10,405 bases of DNA from Eubacteriales bacterium (GCA_028692535.1 JAQUXD010000059.1:1-10405); one strand, 5' to 3'; positions 1 to 8,596 are shown, counted from the first letter of the stretch. Notes: generated by a model from the sequence alone, not told the origin. A program made the numbers and translations.

Positions 1-31
1 TTGAAAAAAGACGCACAACTGTAGTGTAGTA

Positions 32-40
32 TGATATAAT
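32..40 (+). promoter_or_regulatory. Extended -10 promoter for the aspartate kinase operon
   Basis: A perfect TATAAT at 35-40 is preceded by TG one base upstream (32-33), giving an extended -10 element. No good -35 lies at the expected distance: the hexamer at 12-17 matches only in its ACA half. The TTGAAA at 1-6 is 28 nt away, too far to serve. Transcription would start near 47, leaving a leader of about 65 nt. The call rests on the -10 alone. Confidence 0.5.
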
Positions 41-43
41 ATA

Positions 44-106
44 TGCCATGTAAAATGGCAAAGAAGGGAGGTTCTGCCATCGGTCGAACCTCCTGTTATT
101 AGGAGG
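44..106 (+). promoter_or_regulatory. Leader hairpins upstream of aspartate kinase
   Basis: Two inverted repeats are visible. TGCCAT (44-49) pairs with ATGGCA (55-60) around a 5-nt loop. GGAGGTTC (67-74) pairs perfectly with GAACCTCC (86-93) around an 11-nt loop. The second loop contains another TGCCAT (75-80), so ATGGCA at 55-60 has two possible partners. The ACCTCCT stretch at 88-94 is also complementary to the ribosome binding site AGGAGG (101-106). The region could control translation or be a weak terminator of an upstream gene (TGTTATT follows). It is too short to hold a lysine riboswitch. Confidence 0.4.
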
Positions 107-112
107 CATTCT

Positions 113-1444
113 ATGGGTTTGAAAGTAGCAAAATTCGGCGGCAGCTCCGTGGCGGACGTCATACAGTTCAAGAAAGTCAGAAGCATCGTCCAGACCGATC
201 CATCCCGTACCGTGGTGGTGGTTTCAGCACCGGGGAAACGGTATCCAAACGATACGAAGCTGACGGATCTGCTCTATCTATGTCAGACCCACGTAGAGCA
301 CAACCTCCCTTGGGATCAGTTGTTCCAGGTGGTCTGTGACCGTTTTACGGCCATGGCTATGAGTCTGGGCCTGGGAAGCAGCCAGCTGAATCTGGAAAAA
401 GAATTCGAGACCATTAAGCGCGACTTGAACGGCGGAGCCGGCGCAGACTACATTGCCAGCCGCGGAGAGTATCTGAACGCGCTTCTCATGGCCCGTTTTT
501 TGGACTTTGAATTCGTAGATGCCGCAGGCTTGATCCTCTTTGATGAGCGAGGCCATTTTCTGGCGGAAGAAACAGATGAGGCCCTTCGGACCCGACTGAA
601 AAAGCATAAGGGTGCTGTCATTCCCGGATTTTACGGAAGTATGCCCGGAGGACGGATCAAGACCTTCAGCAGAGGGGGCTCCGATATCACCGGATCGCTG
701 GTAGCCAGAGCGCTTCACGCTGATGTCTACGAAAACTGGACCGACGTCCACGGATTTCTGGTGGCGGATCCCGGAATCGTCAAGGACCCCCAGCCCATCG
801 ACTACATCACGTATCAGGAGCTCAGGGAGCTTTCTTACATGGGCGCCAGCGTGCTGCACGAGGACGCTATTTTCCCTGTGCGCGAGACCAATATTCCCAT
901 CAATATCCGCAACACCAATGACGCGGACCATCCGGGCACCACGATCCTTGCCGATGTGCCCAGGGATCCGGAGAAGATCGTTACCGGGATCGCCGGCAGC
1001 AAGGATTTTACGGTTATTGCGTTGTATAAGCACAGGATGAACAAGGACCGCGGTTTCGTCCGCAGGCTGTTCGGTATTCTGGAGGACTACGATTTGGGCT
1101 TTGAGCACCTGCCCACGGGAATCGATACCATGTCGCTGGTTCTGTCCAACGAGAAGGTTGCGGATCGGCTGCCCGATATCGTTGCGGATATCGAAAAGAA
1201 ACTGGAACCGGACAACATCGAAGTAAACGAAGACATTGCGCTGATCGCCACAGTGGGCAAGGGCATGTCCAGTCGGAAGGGCGTATCGGCATCGCTGTTC
1301 ACAGCCTTGGCCGAAGCGGATATCAACATTCGCTTGATCGACCAGGGGAGCAGCGAAATGAATATCATTGTCGGTGTGCTCAACCGGGATTTTGAAAAAG
1401 CGATACGAGCCATTTACGGAGCATTCATCGGAGGGCGGAAATGA
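113..1444 (+). CDS. lysC: Aspartate kinase (aspartokinase)
   Basis: Catalyses ATP-dependent phosphorylation of L-aspartate to 4-aspartyl phosphate, the committed step to lysine/diaminopimelate, threonine and methionine, in the cytoplasm. The 443-residue protein opens with the aspartokinase signature KFGGSS (residues 7-12). The kinase domain continues with FSRGGSD and the NWTDVHG region, and ends near residue 285. Two ACT-type regulatory domains follow, at about 290-370 and 375-440, so end-product feedback inhibition is likely. The length fits monofunctional aspartokinases with no homoserine dehydrogenase domain. The start is supported by a perfect AGGAGG (101-106) 6 nt upstream. The gene overlaps the next one by 4 nt. 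Which amino acid inhibits it cannot be read from the sequence, and the symbol is used generically. Confidence 0.93.
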   Translation: MGLKVAKFGGSSVADVIQFKKVRSIVQTDPSRTVVVVSAPGKRYPNDTKLTDLLYLCQTHVEHNLPWDQLFQVVCDRFTAMAMSLGLGSSQLNLEKEFETIKRDLNGGAGADYIASRGEYLNALLMARFLDFEFVDAAGLILFDERGHFLAEETDEALRTRLKKHKGAVIPGFYGSMPGGRIKTFSRGGSDITGSLVARALHADVYENWTDVHGFLVADPGIVKDPQPIDYITYQELRELSYMGASVLHEDAIFPVRETNIPINIRNTNDADHPGTTILADVPRDPEKIVTGIAGSKDFTVIALYKHRMNKDRGFVRRLFGILEDYDLGFEHLPTGIDTMSLVLSNEKVADRLPDIVADIEKKLEPDNIEVNEDIALIATVGKGMSSRKGVSASLFTALAEADINIRLIDQGSSEMNIIVGVLNRDFEKAIRAIYGAFIGGRK

Positions 1445-2595
1445 AGGACAAATTTATCGCAGACTTGCATAAAGGTCAGGAACTGAACATGCTGGCTCAG
1501 ACCGAGGAATTGCTTGCAGTGTATGAGGATGTGATCGACCTGTCCGTTGGAGACCCGGACATGACGACGCCTGCGCCCATCATCGAGGCCAGTTACAAAG
1601 ACTCTCTGGACGGGCATACCCATTACACCGCTTTCCGGGGAGATCCGGAGCTTCGTTCAGAGATTGTGAAATACTATAAGGAAGAATACGATGTTGATAT
1701 TATCGACGAAGAAGTCTTTGTCGTGACGTCGGCGAACATGGGCATGTATGTTGCCCTGTTCACTTGCCTGAACCCGGGGGATGAAGTGCTGATTCCGGAT
1801 CCTTGCTTCCCGGTGTACAACGAGCAGCTTCGCTTCTGCCGGGCCACAGCCGTTCCGGTGCCTACCTACGAGGAGGAGCGCTTTCGCTTCAATCCCCAAC
1901 GCGCCAGGGAATATGTGACGGATAAAACGAAGGCGCTGATCATCAACACGCCATGCAATCCCACGGGCGCTTGCATGAACCTGAGTGACATGCAGGAGAT
2001 CGCCGATTTTGCCAAAGAATTTGATCTTCTGGTGATTTCCGACGACATTTATACAGGCATGAGTTACCAGGAGCCTTTTGTCCCGATCATTTCACTGCCG
2101 GGCATGAAGGAACGGACCATTACGATCAACAGCACATCCAAAAATTTTGTAATGACCGGTTACCGGCTTGGCTGGGCGATCGCGCCGGCTTATCTGGCCG
2201 ACGCTCTGCGCAAGACCAACGATATGATGGTGTTCACCGCGCCGGCGCCCTCTCAGCGGGCAGCGCGGTACGCGCTGGCCCACCGGAGCGAGTTGATGCC
2301 GGCCTATATGGAAGAGTTTAAGGAGCGTGTGTTCAGAACGGCAGAAAAGATCAACAGCATTCCGCATCTTTCAGTGCTGCCTCCCATGGGTACTTTTTAT
2401 CTGTTTGTGAATATCAAAGAAACGGGACTCTCTTCGGATGAGTTTGTCTATAAGGTGCTGGAGAAAGCCCATGTGCTGGTGATGCCGGGAACTGCTTTCG
2501 GAGCGGCCGGAGAAGGATATGTTCGGATCGCGTGTACGAAAAGCGTCGAAGAGCTGACCGATGCGATGGAACGGATCCGCAGCGTCGGCCTGTAG
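1441..2595 (+). CDS. Class I/II PLP-dependent aminotransferase (aspartate aminotransferase-like)
   Basis: A 384-residue fold-type I aminotransferase of the AspC/PatA-like group. Visible residues are the NPTG motif (173-176), the D201 and Y204 cofactor contacts in SDDIY, the Schiff-base lysine K234 in STSKNF, phosphate-binding R242 in YRLGW, and the substrate carboxylate-binding arginine R362 in GYVRIACT. The full length and all key residues suggest an active enzyme. It shares an ATGA stop-start overlap with aspartate kinase and has GGAGGG (1430-1435) 5 nt before its start, so the two are translationally coupled. This suggests it works in aspartate-family metabolism, for example making aspartate or aminating a diaminopimelate-pathway or methionine-related keto acid. 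The substrate cannot be fixed from sequence alone, so no symbol is given. Confidence 0.88.
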   Translation: MKDKFIADLHKGQELNMLAQTEELLAVYEDVIDLSVGDPDMTTPAPIIEASYKDSLDGHTHYTAFRGDPELRSEIVKYYKEEYDVDIIDEEVFVVTSANMGMYVALFTCLNPGDEVLIPDPCFPVYNEQLRFCRATAVPVPTYEEERFRFNPQRAREYVTDKTKALIINTPCNPTGACMNLSDMQEIADFAKEFDLLVISDDIYTGMSYQEPFVPIISLPGMKERTITINSTSKNFVMTGYRLGWAIAPAYLADALRKTNDMMVFTAPAPSQRAARYALAHRSELMPAYMEEFKERVFRTAEKINSIPHLSVLPPMGTFYLFVNIKETGLSSDEFVYKVLEKAHVLVMPGTAFGAAGEGYVRIACTKSVEELTDAMERIRSVGL

Positions 2596-2626
2596 GGGAA
2601 ACGGGAGCGCGCAGGAAAGGGTAAAT

Positions 2627-5431
2627 ATGGGATTTTTGGAGAAGGTCTTTGGCGATTGGAATGCCAAGGAAATCAAGAGAATTGAAAAGATCGCGGATCG
2701 GATCGAGGTTTTGGACCGGGAGATGCAGCAGCTGAGCGACGAGGAGCTCCGCGGCAAGACCGATGCGTTCAAGGAGCGTCTTGCCGACGGCGAAGGCTTG
2801 GACGACATCCTGCCCGAAGCGTTCGCTGTATGCCGCGAAGCGGCATGGCGGAGCCTGGGCATGAAGCACTTCCGTGTGCAGCTCATCGGCGGCATCGTGC
2901 TTCACGAAGGAAACATCGCCGAAATGAAGACCGGCGAAGGCAAGACCCTGGTGGCTACGTTGCCGGTTTATTTGAACGCACTGTCAGGGCAAGGCGTTCA
3001 CGTTGTTACGGTAAACGACTATCTGGCCAAAAGAGACATGGAATGGATGGGCAAGCTCTATACGTTCCTGGGCCTTTCCGTGGGCTGCGTGGTCCACGGC
3101 ATCACCACCGAAGAACGCCGGCAGGCCTATCTGGCCGACGTCACCTATGGAACGAACAACGAGTTCGGCTTCGATTATCTGCGGGACAACATGGTCATCT
3201 ACAAGGAAGACCAGATGCAGCGTCCGCTGAACTTCGCCATTGTGGACGAAGTGGACTCGATCCTCATCGACGAAGCGCGTACTCCACTGATCATATCGGG
3301 GCAGGGCGCCAAATCCACAGACCTTTATAAAATGGCCGATCGCTTTGTCCGTACGCTTCGGATCGAAGAGGATTTCACTGTCGAGGAAAAGGATAAATCC
3401 GTTTCCATTACCGAAGAAGGCGTCGAGAAATGTGAAAAGTACTTCGGGATCGAAAATTTCTCTGATCCCGAAAACATGGAGATCAACCATCACGTGCAGA
3501 TTGCCCTTAAGGCGCACAGCCTGATGCGGCGCGACGTGGATTATATCGAAAAAGAGGGCGAGATCGTCATCGTGGACGAGTTTACCGGCCGGCTTATGTT
3601 CGGTCGGCGCTACAGCGACGGTCTTCACCAGGCCATTGAAGCCAAGGAAGGCATCGAGGTCCGCAGGGAGTCCAAAACCCTTGCAACGATCACGTTGCAA
3701 AACTACTTCCGCATGTATCGGAAGCTGGCCGGCATGACCGGGACGGCCAAGACGGAAGAGTTGGAGTTCACCGATATCTATAACATGCAGGTTGTGATGA
3801 TTCCCACCAATCAACCCATCGCCCGGGACGACTATCAGGATTCCATCTATACGAGCCAGCGCGGCAAGCTGGCTGCCATCGTCGAAGAGATCGCCGAGCG
3901 CCACCAATCAGGGCAGCCCATTCTGGTGGGCACCATCTCCATCGAAAAGTCCGAGCAGATCAGCGAGCTTTTGAAAAAGAGAGGAGTACATCACAACGTA
4001 CTGAATGCCAAGCAGCATCAACGGGAAGCGGAGATCATTGCCGAAGCCGGACGACTGAATGCCGTGACCATTGCCACGAACATGGCAGGCCGGGGCACAG
4101 ACATCATCCTGGGCGGCAATCCCGAATTTGAAGCACGTAAGGAAATGCGAAAGCTGGGATACGAAGAAGAAGCGATTTCCTTTGCGTCCAGCTTTGTTCC
4201 GCTCAAAGAACCGGAGCTTTTGGATGCCAGAAAAGTGTATCACGAGCTGCTGCAGAAGTTTACGGAAGAACGAAGAGATGAACAAGAGCAGGTTCGCGCT
4301 CTGGGCGGGCTGCACATCATCGGCACGGAGCGCCATGAAGCCCGAAGAATCGACAATCAGCTGCGCGGTCGTTCCGGACGGCAGGGAGATCCGGGATCCA
4401 CTCAGTTTTTCATCGGTCTGGACGATGACCTGATGCGACTGTTCGGCGGTGAAAAGATACAGAATGTCATCAGCAAATTGGGCGTGGAGGAAGGCGAGGC
4501 TATTGAAGCCGGACTGCTGACGAAGTCCATTGAAAACGCTCAGAAAAAAGTGGAAGGCCGAAATTACGGCATTCGAAAATACGTTCTCCAGTATGATGAT
4601 GTGATGAACCGCCAGCGCAGCATCATTTACAGCCAGCGCAACAAAGTGCTCATGGGTGAAGATCTGAGGGAACACATCCTATCCATGATGCAGGATCACG
4701 CCGACGAATTGGCCGATTTCTGTTCGGCAATCTCCAAATACGCCGAGGAGTGGGATTTTGAAGATTTGAACCGGAAACTCAAGGCTGTCTCTCAAAGCCT
4801 GCCGGAACTTCACTATACCCAGGAGCAGCTGCAGATACTGGACCGGGAAATCCTGGCCTCGGACATCATGGAGCTCTTTGATACCGCTTACCGAGCGAAG
4901 GAGCAAGAGATCGGTCCGGAGCGGATGCGGGAGTTGGAGCGGATGATCCTGCTGCGCATCGTAGACAACAAGTGGATGGACCACATCGACGCCATGGATC
5001 AGCTGAAGACCGGGATCGGGCTGAGATCTTTGGGCCAGCAGGATCCGGCGGCGGCGTATGCCAACGAAGGCTTCGATATGTTTGAATATATGGTACGGTC
5101 CATCAATGATGAAATGATCCACTTCTGCTTCAACGTGACGGTTCAGACCCAGGCGCAACGCAGGGAGATTCTGGGCAGCGGGACGGGTCGCAAGGACGAA
5201 GTCATTTCAGCTCTTCAGGAGGGGAAGCCGTCCTCGCCCCAGGCAGGATCGCCGGTGTATACCATCAGCGGCGGCCTCCACGGATCACCTTCTGCCGGCG
5301 CAGCGCCGACGCCCCAGCCCTCGCAGCAGGCGAAGCCGCAGCCGATCAAAGTGGATAAGGCGCCGGGGCGGAACGAGCCTTGCCCCTGTGGCAGCGGTAA
5401 GAAATACAAGAATTGCTGTGGCCGAAACTAG
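2627..5431 (+). CDS. secA: Preprotein translocase ATPase SecA
   Basis: The motor ATPase of the Sec pathway. It feeds unfolded preproteins through SecYEG at the membrane. The 934-residue product has the Walker A motif MKTGEGKT at 100-107, the DEAD-type Walker B DEVD at 207-210 followed by the SecA-typical IDEARTPLIISG, the NBD2 motif AGRGTDIILGG, and the GRSGRQGDPG arginine-finger region. A proline- and glycine-rich linker leads to a C-terminal zinc-binding tail with the full CxCx8CC pattern (C919, C921, C930, C931), used for SecB or ribosome contacts in known SecAs. An in-frame ATG at 2561 lies inside the aminotransferase gene. The ATG at 2627 is preferred because AGGAAAGG (2612-2619) precedes it and the protein then begins with the family-typical MGFLEKVFGD. 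It lies 31 nt after the aminotransferase and 42 nt before prfB. Confidence 0.97.
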   Translation: MGFLEKVFGDWNAKEIKRIEKIADRIEVLDREMQQLSDEELRGKTDAFKERLADGEGLDDILPEAFAVCREAAWRSLGMKHFRVQLIGGIVLHEGNIAEMKTGEGKTLVATLPVYLNALSGQGVHVVTVNDYLAKRDMEWMGKLYTFLGLSVGCVVHGITTEERRQAYLADVTYGTNNEFGFDYLRDNMVIYKEDQMQRPLNFAIVDEVDSILIDEARTPLIISGQGAKSTDLYKMADRFVRTLRIEEDFTVEEKDKSVSITEEGVEKCEKYFGIENFSDPENMEINHHVQIALKAHSLMRRDVDYIEKEGEIVIVDEFTGRLMFGRRYSDGLHQAIEAKEGIEVRRESKTLATITLQNYFRMYRKLAGMTGTAKTEELEFTDIYNMQVVMIPTNQPIARDDYQDSIYTSQRGKLAAIVEEIAERHQSGQPILVGTISIEKSEQISELLKKRGVHHNVLNAKQHQREAEIIAEAGRLNAVTIATNMAGRGTDIILGGNPEFEARKEMRKLGYEEEAISFASSFVPLKEPELLDARKVYHELLQKFTEERRDEQEQVRALGGLHIIGTERHEARRIDNQLRGRSGRQGDPGSTQFFIGLDDDLMRLFGGEKIQNVISKLGVEEGEAIEAGLLTKSIENAQKKVEGRNYGIRKYVLQYDDVMNRQRSIIYSQRNKVLMGEDLREHILSMMQDHADELADFCSAISKYAEEWDFEDLNRKLKAVSQSLPELHYTQEQLQILDREILASDIMELFDTAYRAKEQEIGPERMRELERMILLRIVDNKWMDHIDAMDQLKTGIGLRSLGQQDPAAAYANEGFDMFEYMVRSINDEMIHFCFNVTVQTQAQRREILGSGTGRKDEVISALQEGKPSSPQAGSPVYTISGGLHGSPSAGAAPTPQPSQQAKPQPIKVDKAPGRNEPCPCGSGKKYKNCCGRN

Positions 5432-5473
5432 ACCGAAGCCACACTGTGCAAAGAATGATCGAGAGGTGCAGAT

Positions 5474-6584
5474 ATGTTCATGAACGATACCATAAAAAAC
5501 AACATTCCCCAGGACCGTGAGGCCCTGATCAAGCTCGGAGAGTCTCTTTGACAAGGCAGCTCTGGAAAGTAAGCTGGAAGATCTGACTGTCGAGACGGAG
5601 ATCCCGGGATTTTGGGATGATCCGCAACTTGCGCAGAAGGTGATGAAGGAAAAGAAGCGCATTGAGAACAAACTGGGCGATTATGCGGAAACAGAAAGAC
5701 TTCTCTCGGACGTAGAGACTCTGATAGAGATGGCGGAGGAATCCGGCGATGAGGAGTTGGGCCGGGAGGCAGAGGAAACGCATCAGCGGTTTCTTGAAAA
5801 AGTGGAGGCTCTTACACTGGAAGCCCTGTTGACCGAGGAATATGACCTGAGCAATGCGATTTTTTCCATCCACCCGGGGTCCGGCGGCCTGGATGCCCAG
5901 GATTGGGCAGAAATGCTGCTCCGCATGTATACCCGCTGGGCGGAAAGCAAAGACTACAAAGTGACCTATATCGACTTTCAGCGGGATACGGAAGGCGGCA
6001 TCAAGAATGTGACGCTTCTGATCCAGGGAGACAATGCCTACGGTTATTTGAAGACCGAGCGAGGTGTGCACAGACTGGTGCGGATCTCGCCCTTTGATAC
6101 CGCCGGCAGACGTCACACTTCCTTCGCATCCGTGGATGTGACGCCGGAGCTCTCCGAAGATACCGTAGTGGAGATCTCCATGGACGACCTGCGGATCGAC
6201 ACCTACCGGTCCTCCGGCGCCGGCGGCCAGCACGTGAACAAAACCGATTCCGCCGTGCGCATCACCCATCTGCCCACAAACATCGTGGTCAGCTGCCAGA
6301 ACGAGCGTTCCCAGCATCAGAACAAAGAATACGCCATGCGCATGCTGTATGCTAAGCTCTATGAATTGGCCAAACAGGAAAACAAAGACAGAATATCCGA
6401 ACTGACAGGAGACTACGGCCAGATCACCTGGGGAAACCAGATCCGGTCCTATGTGTTCCAGCCTTATACGATGGTCAAGGACCATCGCACAGGCGTGGAG
6501 ACCGGCAACGTGCAAAGCGTCATGGACGGAGATCTGGATCCCTTCATCAACGCATCCCTCAACGCTCTTAAGAGAGGAGAGTAG
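5474..6584 (+). CDS. prfB: Peptide chain release factor 2, with programmed +1 frameshift
   Basis: RF2 recognises UAA and UGA stop codons and triggers peptide release in the ribosomal A site. The gene is in two frames. The first reads 25 codons from ATG 5474 (after GAGAGGTG at 5461-5468) to TGA 5549-5551. A +1 slip on CTT then continues from GAC at 5550 to the stop at 6582. The joined product is 369 residues, close to the 365 of E. coli RF2. The stop-codon specificity tripeptide SPF falls at 205-207 and the catalytic GGQ at 250-252, the same numbers as in E. coli, which supports both the start and the frameshift. The coiled-coil-like N-terminal domain covers roughly residues 1-110. An ATG-only call beginning at 5640 would lose 55 residues. 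It is the fourth gene of the operon, and the next start is 2 nt after its stop. Confidence 0.95.
5537..5552 (+). other. RF2 autoregulatory +1 frameshift site
   Basis: The site reads GGAGAG (5537-5542), TCT, CTT (5546-5548), then in-frame TGA (5549-5551) followed by C. The internal Shine-Dalgarno-like GGAGAG sits 3 nt before the slippery CTT, the same geometry as the E. coli site (AGGGGG, UAU, CUU, UGA, C). When RF2 is scarce the ribosome pauses at UGA and slips forward onto UUU, so RF2 controls its own synthesis. The mechanism is established knowledge for prfB; the bases are seen directly. Confidence 0.93.
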
Positions 6585-6586
6585 CT

Positions 6587-7876
6587 ATGGATCAAGATCT
6601 GGAGAGAAAGTACCGATTTCTGATCAATGCGGCCTATTACATGTTGATCCTTGCCGCGATCTATGTGGTGTTCCGCTATGTGATTTATGCGGTTACCCCC
6701 TTTGTGATCGCCGCTTTGATCACTTTTATGCTGAAAAGGCCCATCGATGGTTTGTCCCGGTCTTTCAATCTGCCCCGAAGGGGGACGGCCGGAATGGTCG
6801 TTCTGATATTTTATGTGGTGCTGAGCATATTCATGACCTGGGCTTTTACCCACCTGTTGTGGGCGCTGTTCAATTGGCTGGGTGAGATTCCCTCCCGCTA
6901 TGCGGATTCCATCGAGCCGGCGATAGAGAATATCCTGAATTGGTATGAGCAGCAAGCTGAAAGCCTTTCCCCCAATCGCTTGGAATACATCGATCAGCTT
7001 TCCAACGATATCCTGGCCAAGACTTCGGAAATCATCATTTATGTTTCCGAACAGGCGGTCAAAATGGCTCAGAATTTGGCCTTCAGCATCCCTAAATTTG
7101 TGATCGGATCCATATTCTGCATCGTGGCTACCGTGTTCATGTCTTTGGACTTCCCTTCGATCAAACACTTTATATTGGAGCAGTTTTCTTATGAACATCA
7201 GCGCATCCTGCTGGAATCCAAGAAATATGTGGTTCAAACCTTTGGAAAAATCATCACTTCCTATGCTGCGATCATGTTTATCACCATGACGGAGCTGTAC
7301 ATCGGGTTTATGGCCATCGGTATAGACGACGCCATAGTGCTGTCCTTGCTGATCGCCATGTTTGACATTCTTCCGGCTCTGGGTACCGGCGGGATCATGA
7401 TCCCCTGGGTCATTATCGAAGTGATCAATCAAGACTACACCTTTGCCATCCAGCTGTTCATCTTATATGCGTTCGTGACAGTCGTGCGGAATTTTCTGGA
7501 ACCCAAGATCGTGGGGGATTCCATCGGATTGCATCCTGTGATCATGCTCATGAGCATTTTTCTTGGCGTATCCATATTCGGTCCCCTGGGGCTTCTCATT
7601 ATGCCGTTTACCCTGATCGTTGTGAAGCGACTCAACGACAGCGGAAGGATCCACGTGTTCAACAGCTCTTATGCTTTGCAGACCGAAGATCCGGGATTTT
7701 TTGAACTGAAGCGCCGGGCGAAACTGAAAAAAAAGGCCCGAAAAGAAAAGGAAATGGCTGAGCAACGTGCGCGCAGAGCACGGGTCGATGCCGCAATGAA
7801 CAAGAAAAAGAAGCAGCGTACGGACAATGAACGCAACAGAGAGAAGATCATCCCCGACAAAGAAAGTGAAGAGTAA
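6587..7876 (+). CDS. AI-2E family / YtvI-like integral membrane protein
   Basis: A 429-residue polytopic membrane protein of the AI-2E transporter superfamily, most like the sporulation membrane protein YtvI. Hydrophobic stretches lie at about 12-30, 32-49, 69-95, 167-187, 222-244, 247-281, 284-305 and 315-347. The loop between about 98 and 166 is polar and probably extracytoplasmic. Family features include DILPALGTGG (260-269) and EPKIVGDSIGLHP followed by the last hydrophobic block with GPLGLLIMP. After residue 370 comes a tail very rich in Lys and Arg, about 60 residues that typical YtvI proteins of about 370 residues lack. AGAGAGGAG (6571-6579) precedes the start, 2 nt after prfB. The transported substrate, if any, is unknown; a sporulation role is inferred from the family only. 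Confidence 0.82.
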   Translation: MDQDLERKYRFLINAAYYMLILAAIYVVFRYVIYAVTPFVIAALITFMLKRPIDGLSRSFNLPRRGTAGMVVLIFYVVLSIFMTWAFTHLLWALFNWLGEIPSRYADSIEPAIENILNWYEQQAESLSPNRLEYIDQLSNDILAKTSEIIIYVSEQAVKMAQNLAFSIPKFVIGSIFCIVATVFMSLDFPSIKHFILEQFSYEHQRILLESKKYVVQTFGKIITSYAAIMFITMTELYIGFMAIGIDDAIVLSLLIAMFDILPALGTGGIMIPWVIIEVINQDYTFAIQLFILYAFVTVVRNFLEPKIVGDSIGLHPVIMLMSIFLGVSIFGPLGLLIMPFTLIVVKRLNDSGRIHVFNSSYALQTEDPGFFELKRRAKLKKKARKEKEMAEQRARRARVDAAMNKKKKQRTDNERNREKIIPDKESEE

Positions 7877-8523
7877 TGAAGCAAAAATACAAAGCAGTGC
7901 TGTTCGATTTTGACGGCACCATCATGGACACCAACGACATCATCATCCAATCCTGGCAACATACCTTCCGGGCGGTGGAGGGGGCGGAACGTCCTTTGTC
8001 CGCCATAACACCTTCCTTTGGTGAACCCCTGTCCCTGACCATGTCCAAGCTGTTTCCCGACCGGGATACCGAAGAGATGGTCAATACCTACAGGGAATAC
8101 CAGCGGAAGGTCTACAAGGAAAAAATACATATGTTTCCCGGAGTTGCGGAATTAATCTCAGAACTGAAGACCCGGGGCTACCTCATGGGGATCGTTACAT
8201 CCCGGCTTTGGGAATCCACGACACAAGGACTGTATAAGTTCGACATTGCCCACCTCTTTGATGCAGTGGTGTCTGCCGAAGATACCACTGTGCATAAACC
8301 CGACCCGACTCCTTGCCTGATCTGCCTGGAAAAGCTGGGGATGAAACCTCACGAAGCTCTGTTCGTGGGAGACAGCAAGTTCGATGTGCTCTGTGCCAGA
8401 AATGCCGGCGTCCAATCCGTGCTGGTGGGCTGGAGTATCTGTGTCACAGAAGAGCAAAAGGAAGGGATCTACAAGCCGGATCATTTTATCGAAAAACCGG
8501 GAGAGCTGTTGGAAATCCTATAA
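7876..8523 (+). CDS. HAD superfamily hydrolase, PpaX/phosphoglycolate phosphatase-like
   Basis: A 215-residue cytoplasmic phosphatase of HAD subfamily I with an alpha-helical cap. All four motifs are present: DFDGT with nucleophile D11 and acid/base D13, motif II in IVTS (T108/S109), the lysine K141 in KPDP, and motif IV GDSKFD with D166 and D170 for magnesium. The N-terminus with TNDIIIQSWQHTF recalls pyrophosphatase PpaX of Bacillus, but Gph-type phosphoglycolate phosphatases look similar. The substrate could therefore be pyrophosphate or a small phosphate ester. The start ATG overlaps the TAA stop of the membrane protein gene by one base (TAATG) with only a weak ribosome binding site, so reinitiation is likely. 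It is the last gene of the operon, with no terminator directly after it. Confidence 0.85.
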   Translation: MKQKYKAVLFDFDGTIMDTNDIIIQSWQHTFRAVEGAERPLSAITPSFGEPLSLTMSKLFPDRDTEEMVNTYREYQRKVYKEKIHMFPGVAELISELKTRGYLMGIVTSRLWESTTQGLYKFDIAHLFDAVVSAEDTTVHKPDPTPCLICLEKLGMKPHEALFVGDSKFDVLCARNAGVQSVLVGWSICVTEEQKEGIYKPDHFIEKPGELLEIL

Positions 8524-8562
8524 TCAGAGACGATTCGAGCACTATGGATGGAAGAATTTTCC

Positions 8563-8590
8563 TTGACAAAACCCCAGAATGCGATATCAT
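8563..8590 (+). promoter_or_regulatory. Sigma-A-type promoter for the substrate-binding lipoprotein gene
   Basis: A perfect -35 TTGACA (8563-8568) and a -10 TATCAT (8585-8590, 5 of 6) are separated by 16 nt. This is the clearest promoter in the window after the tRNA promoter. It starts 40 nt after the phosphatase stop. The predicted transcription start is near 8597, which gives the lipoprotein gene a leader of about 250 nt. Confidence 0.7.
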
Positions 8591-8596
8591 GAAAGA

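Noticed and set aside
1..17. TTGAAA at 1-6 as -35 for the aspartate kinase promoter
   Set aside because: The 28-nt spacing to TATAAT is far outside the 16-18 nt range.
1..112. Lysine riboswitch before lysC
   Set aside because: The leader after the promoter is about 65 nt, while the lysine aptamer is about 170 nt; no matching core motifs.
278..1108. 276-residue minus-strand open frame inside aspartate kinase
   Set aside because: Antisense shadow of a fully conserved gene; no ribosome binding site or recognisable domain.
2984..3907. 307-residue minus-strand open frame inside secA
   Set aside because: Lies wholly antisense to conserved SecA motor motifs; its His/Val/Asp-rich composition is what reverse-complemented coding sequence gives.
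5529..6515. 328-residue minus-strand open frame inside prfB
   Set aside because: Antisense to the intact RF2 domains including SPF and GGQ; no family resemblance.
6464..7432. 322-residue minus-strand open frame inside the YtvI-like gene
   Set aside because: Low-complexity His/Asp/Gln-rich shadow of hydrophobic codons on the other strand.
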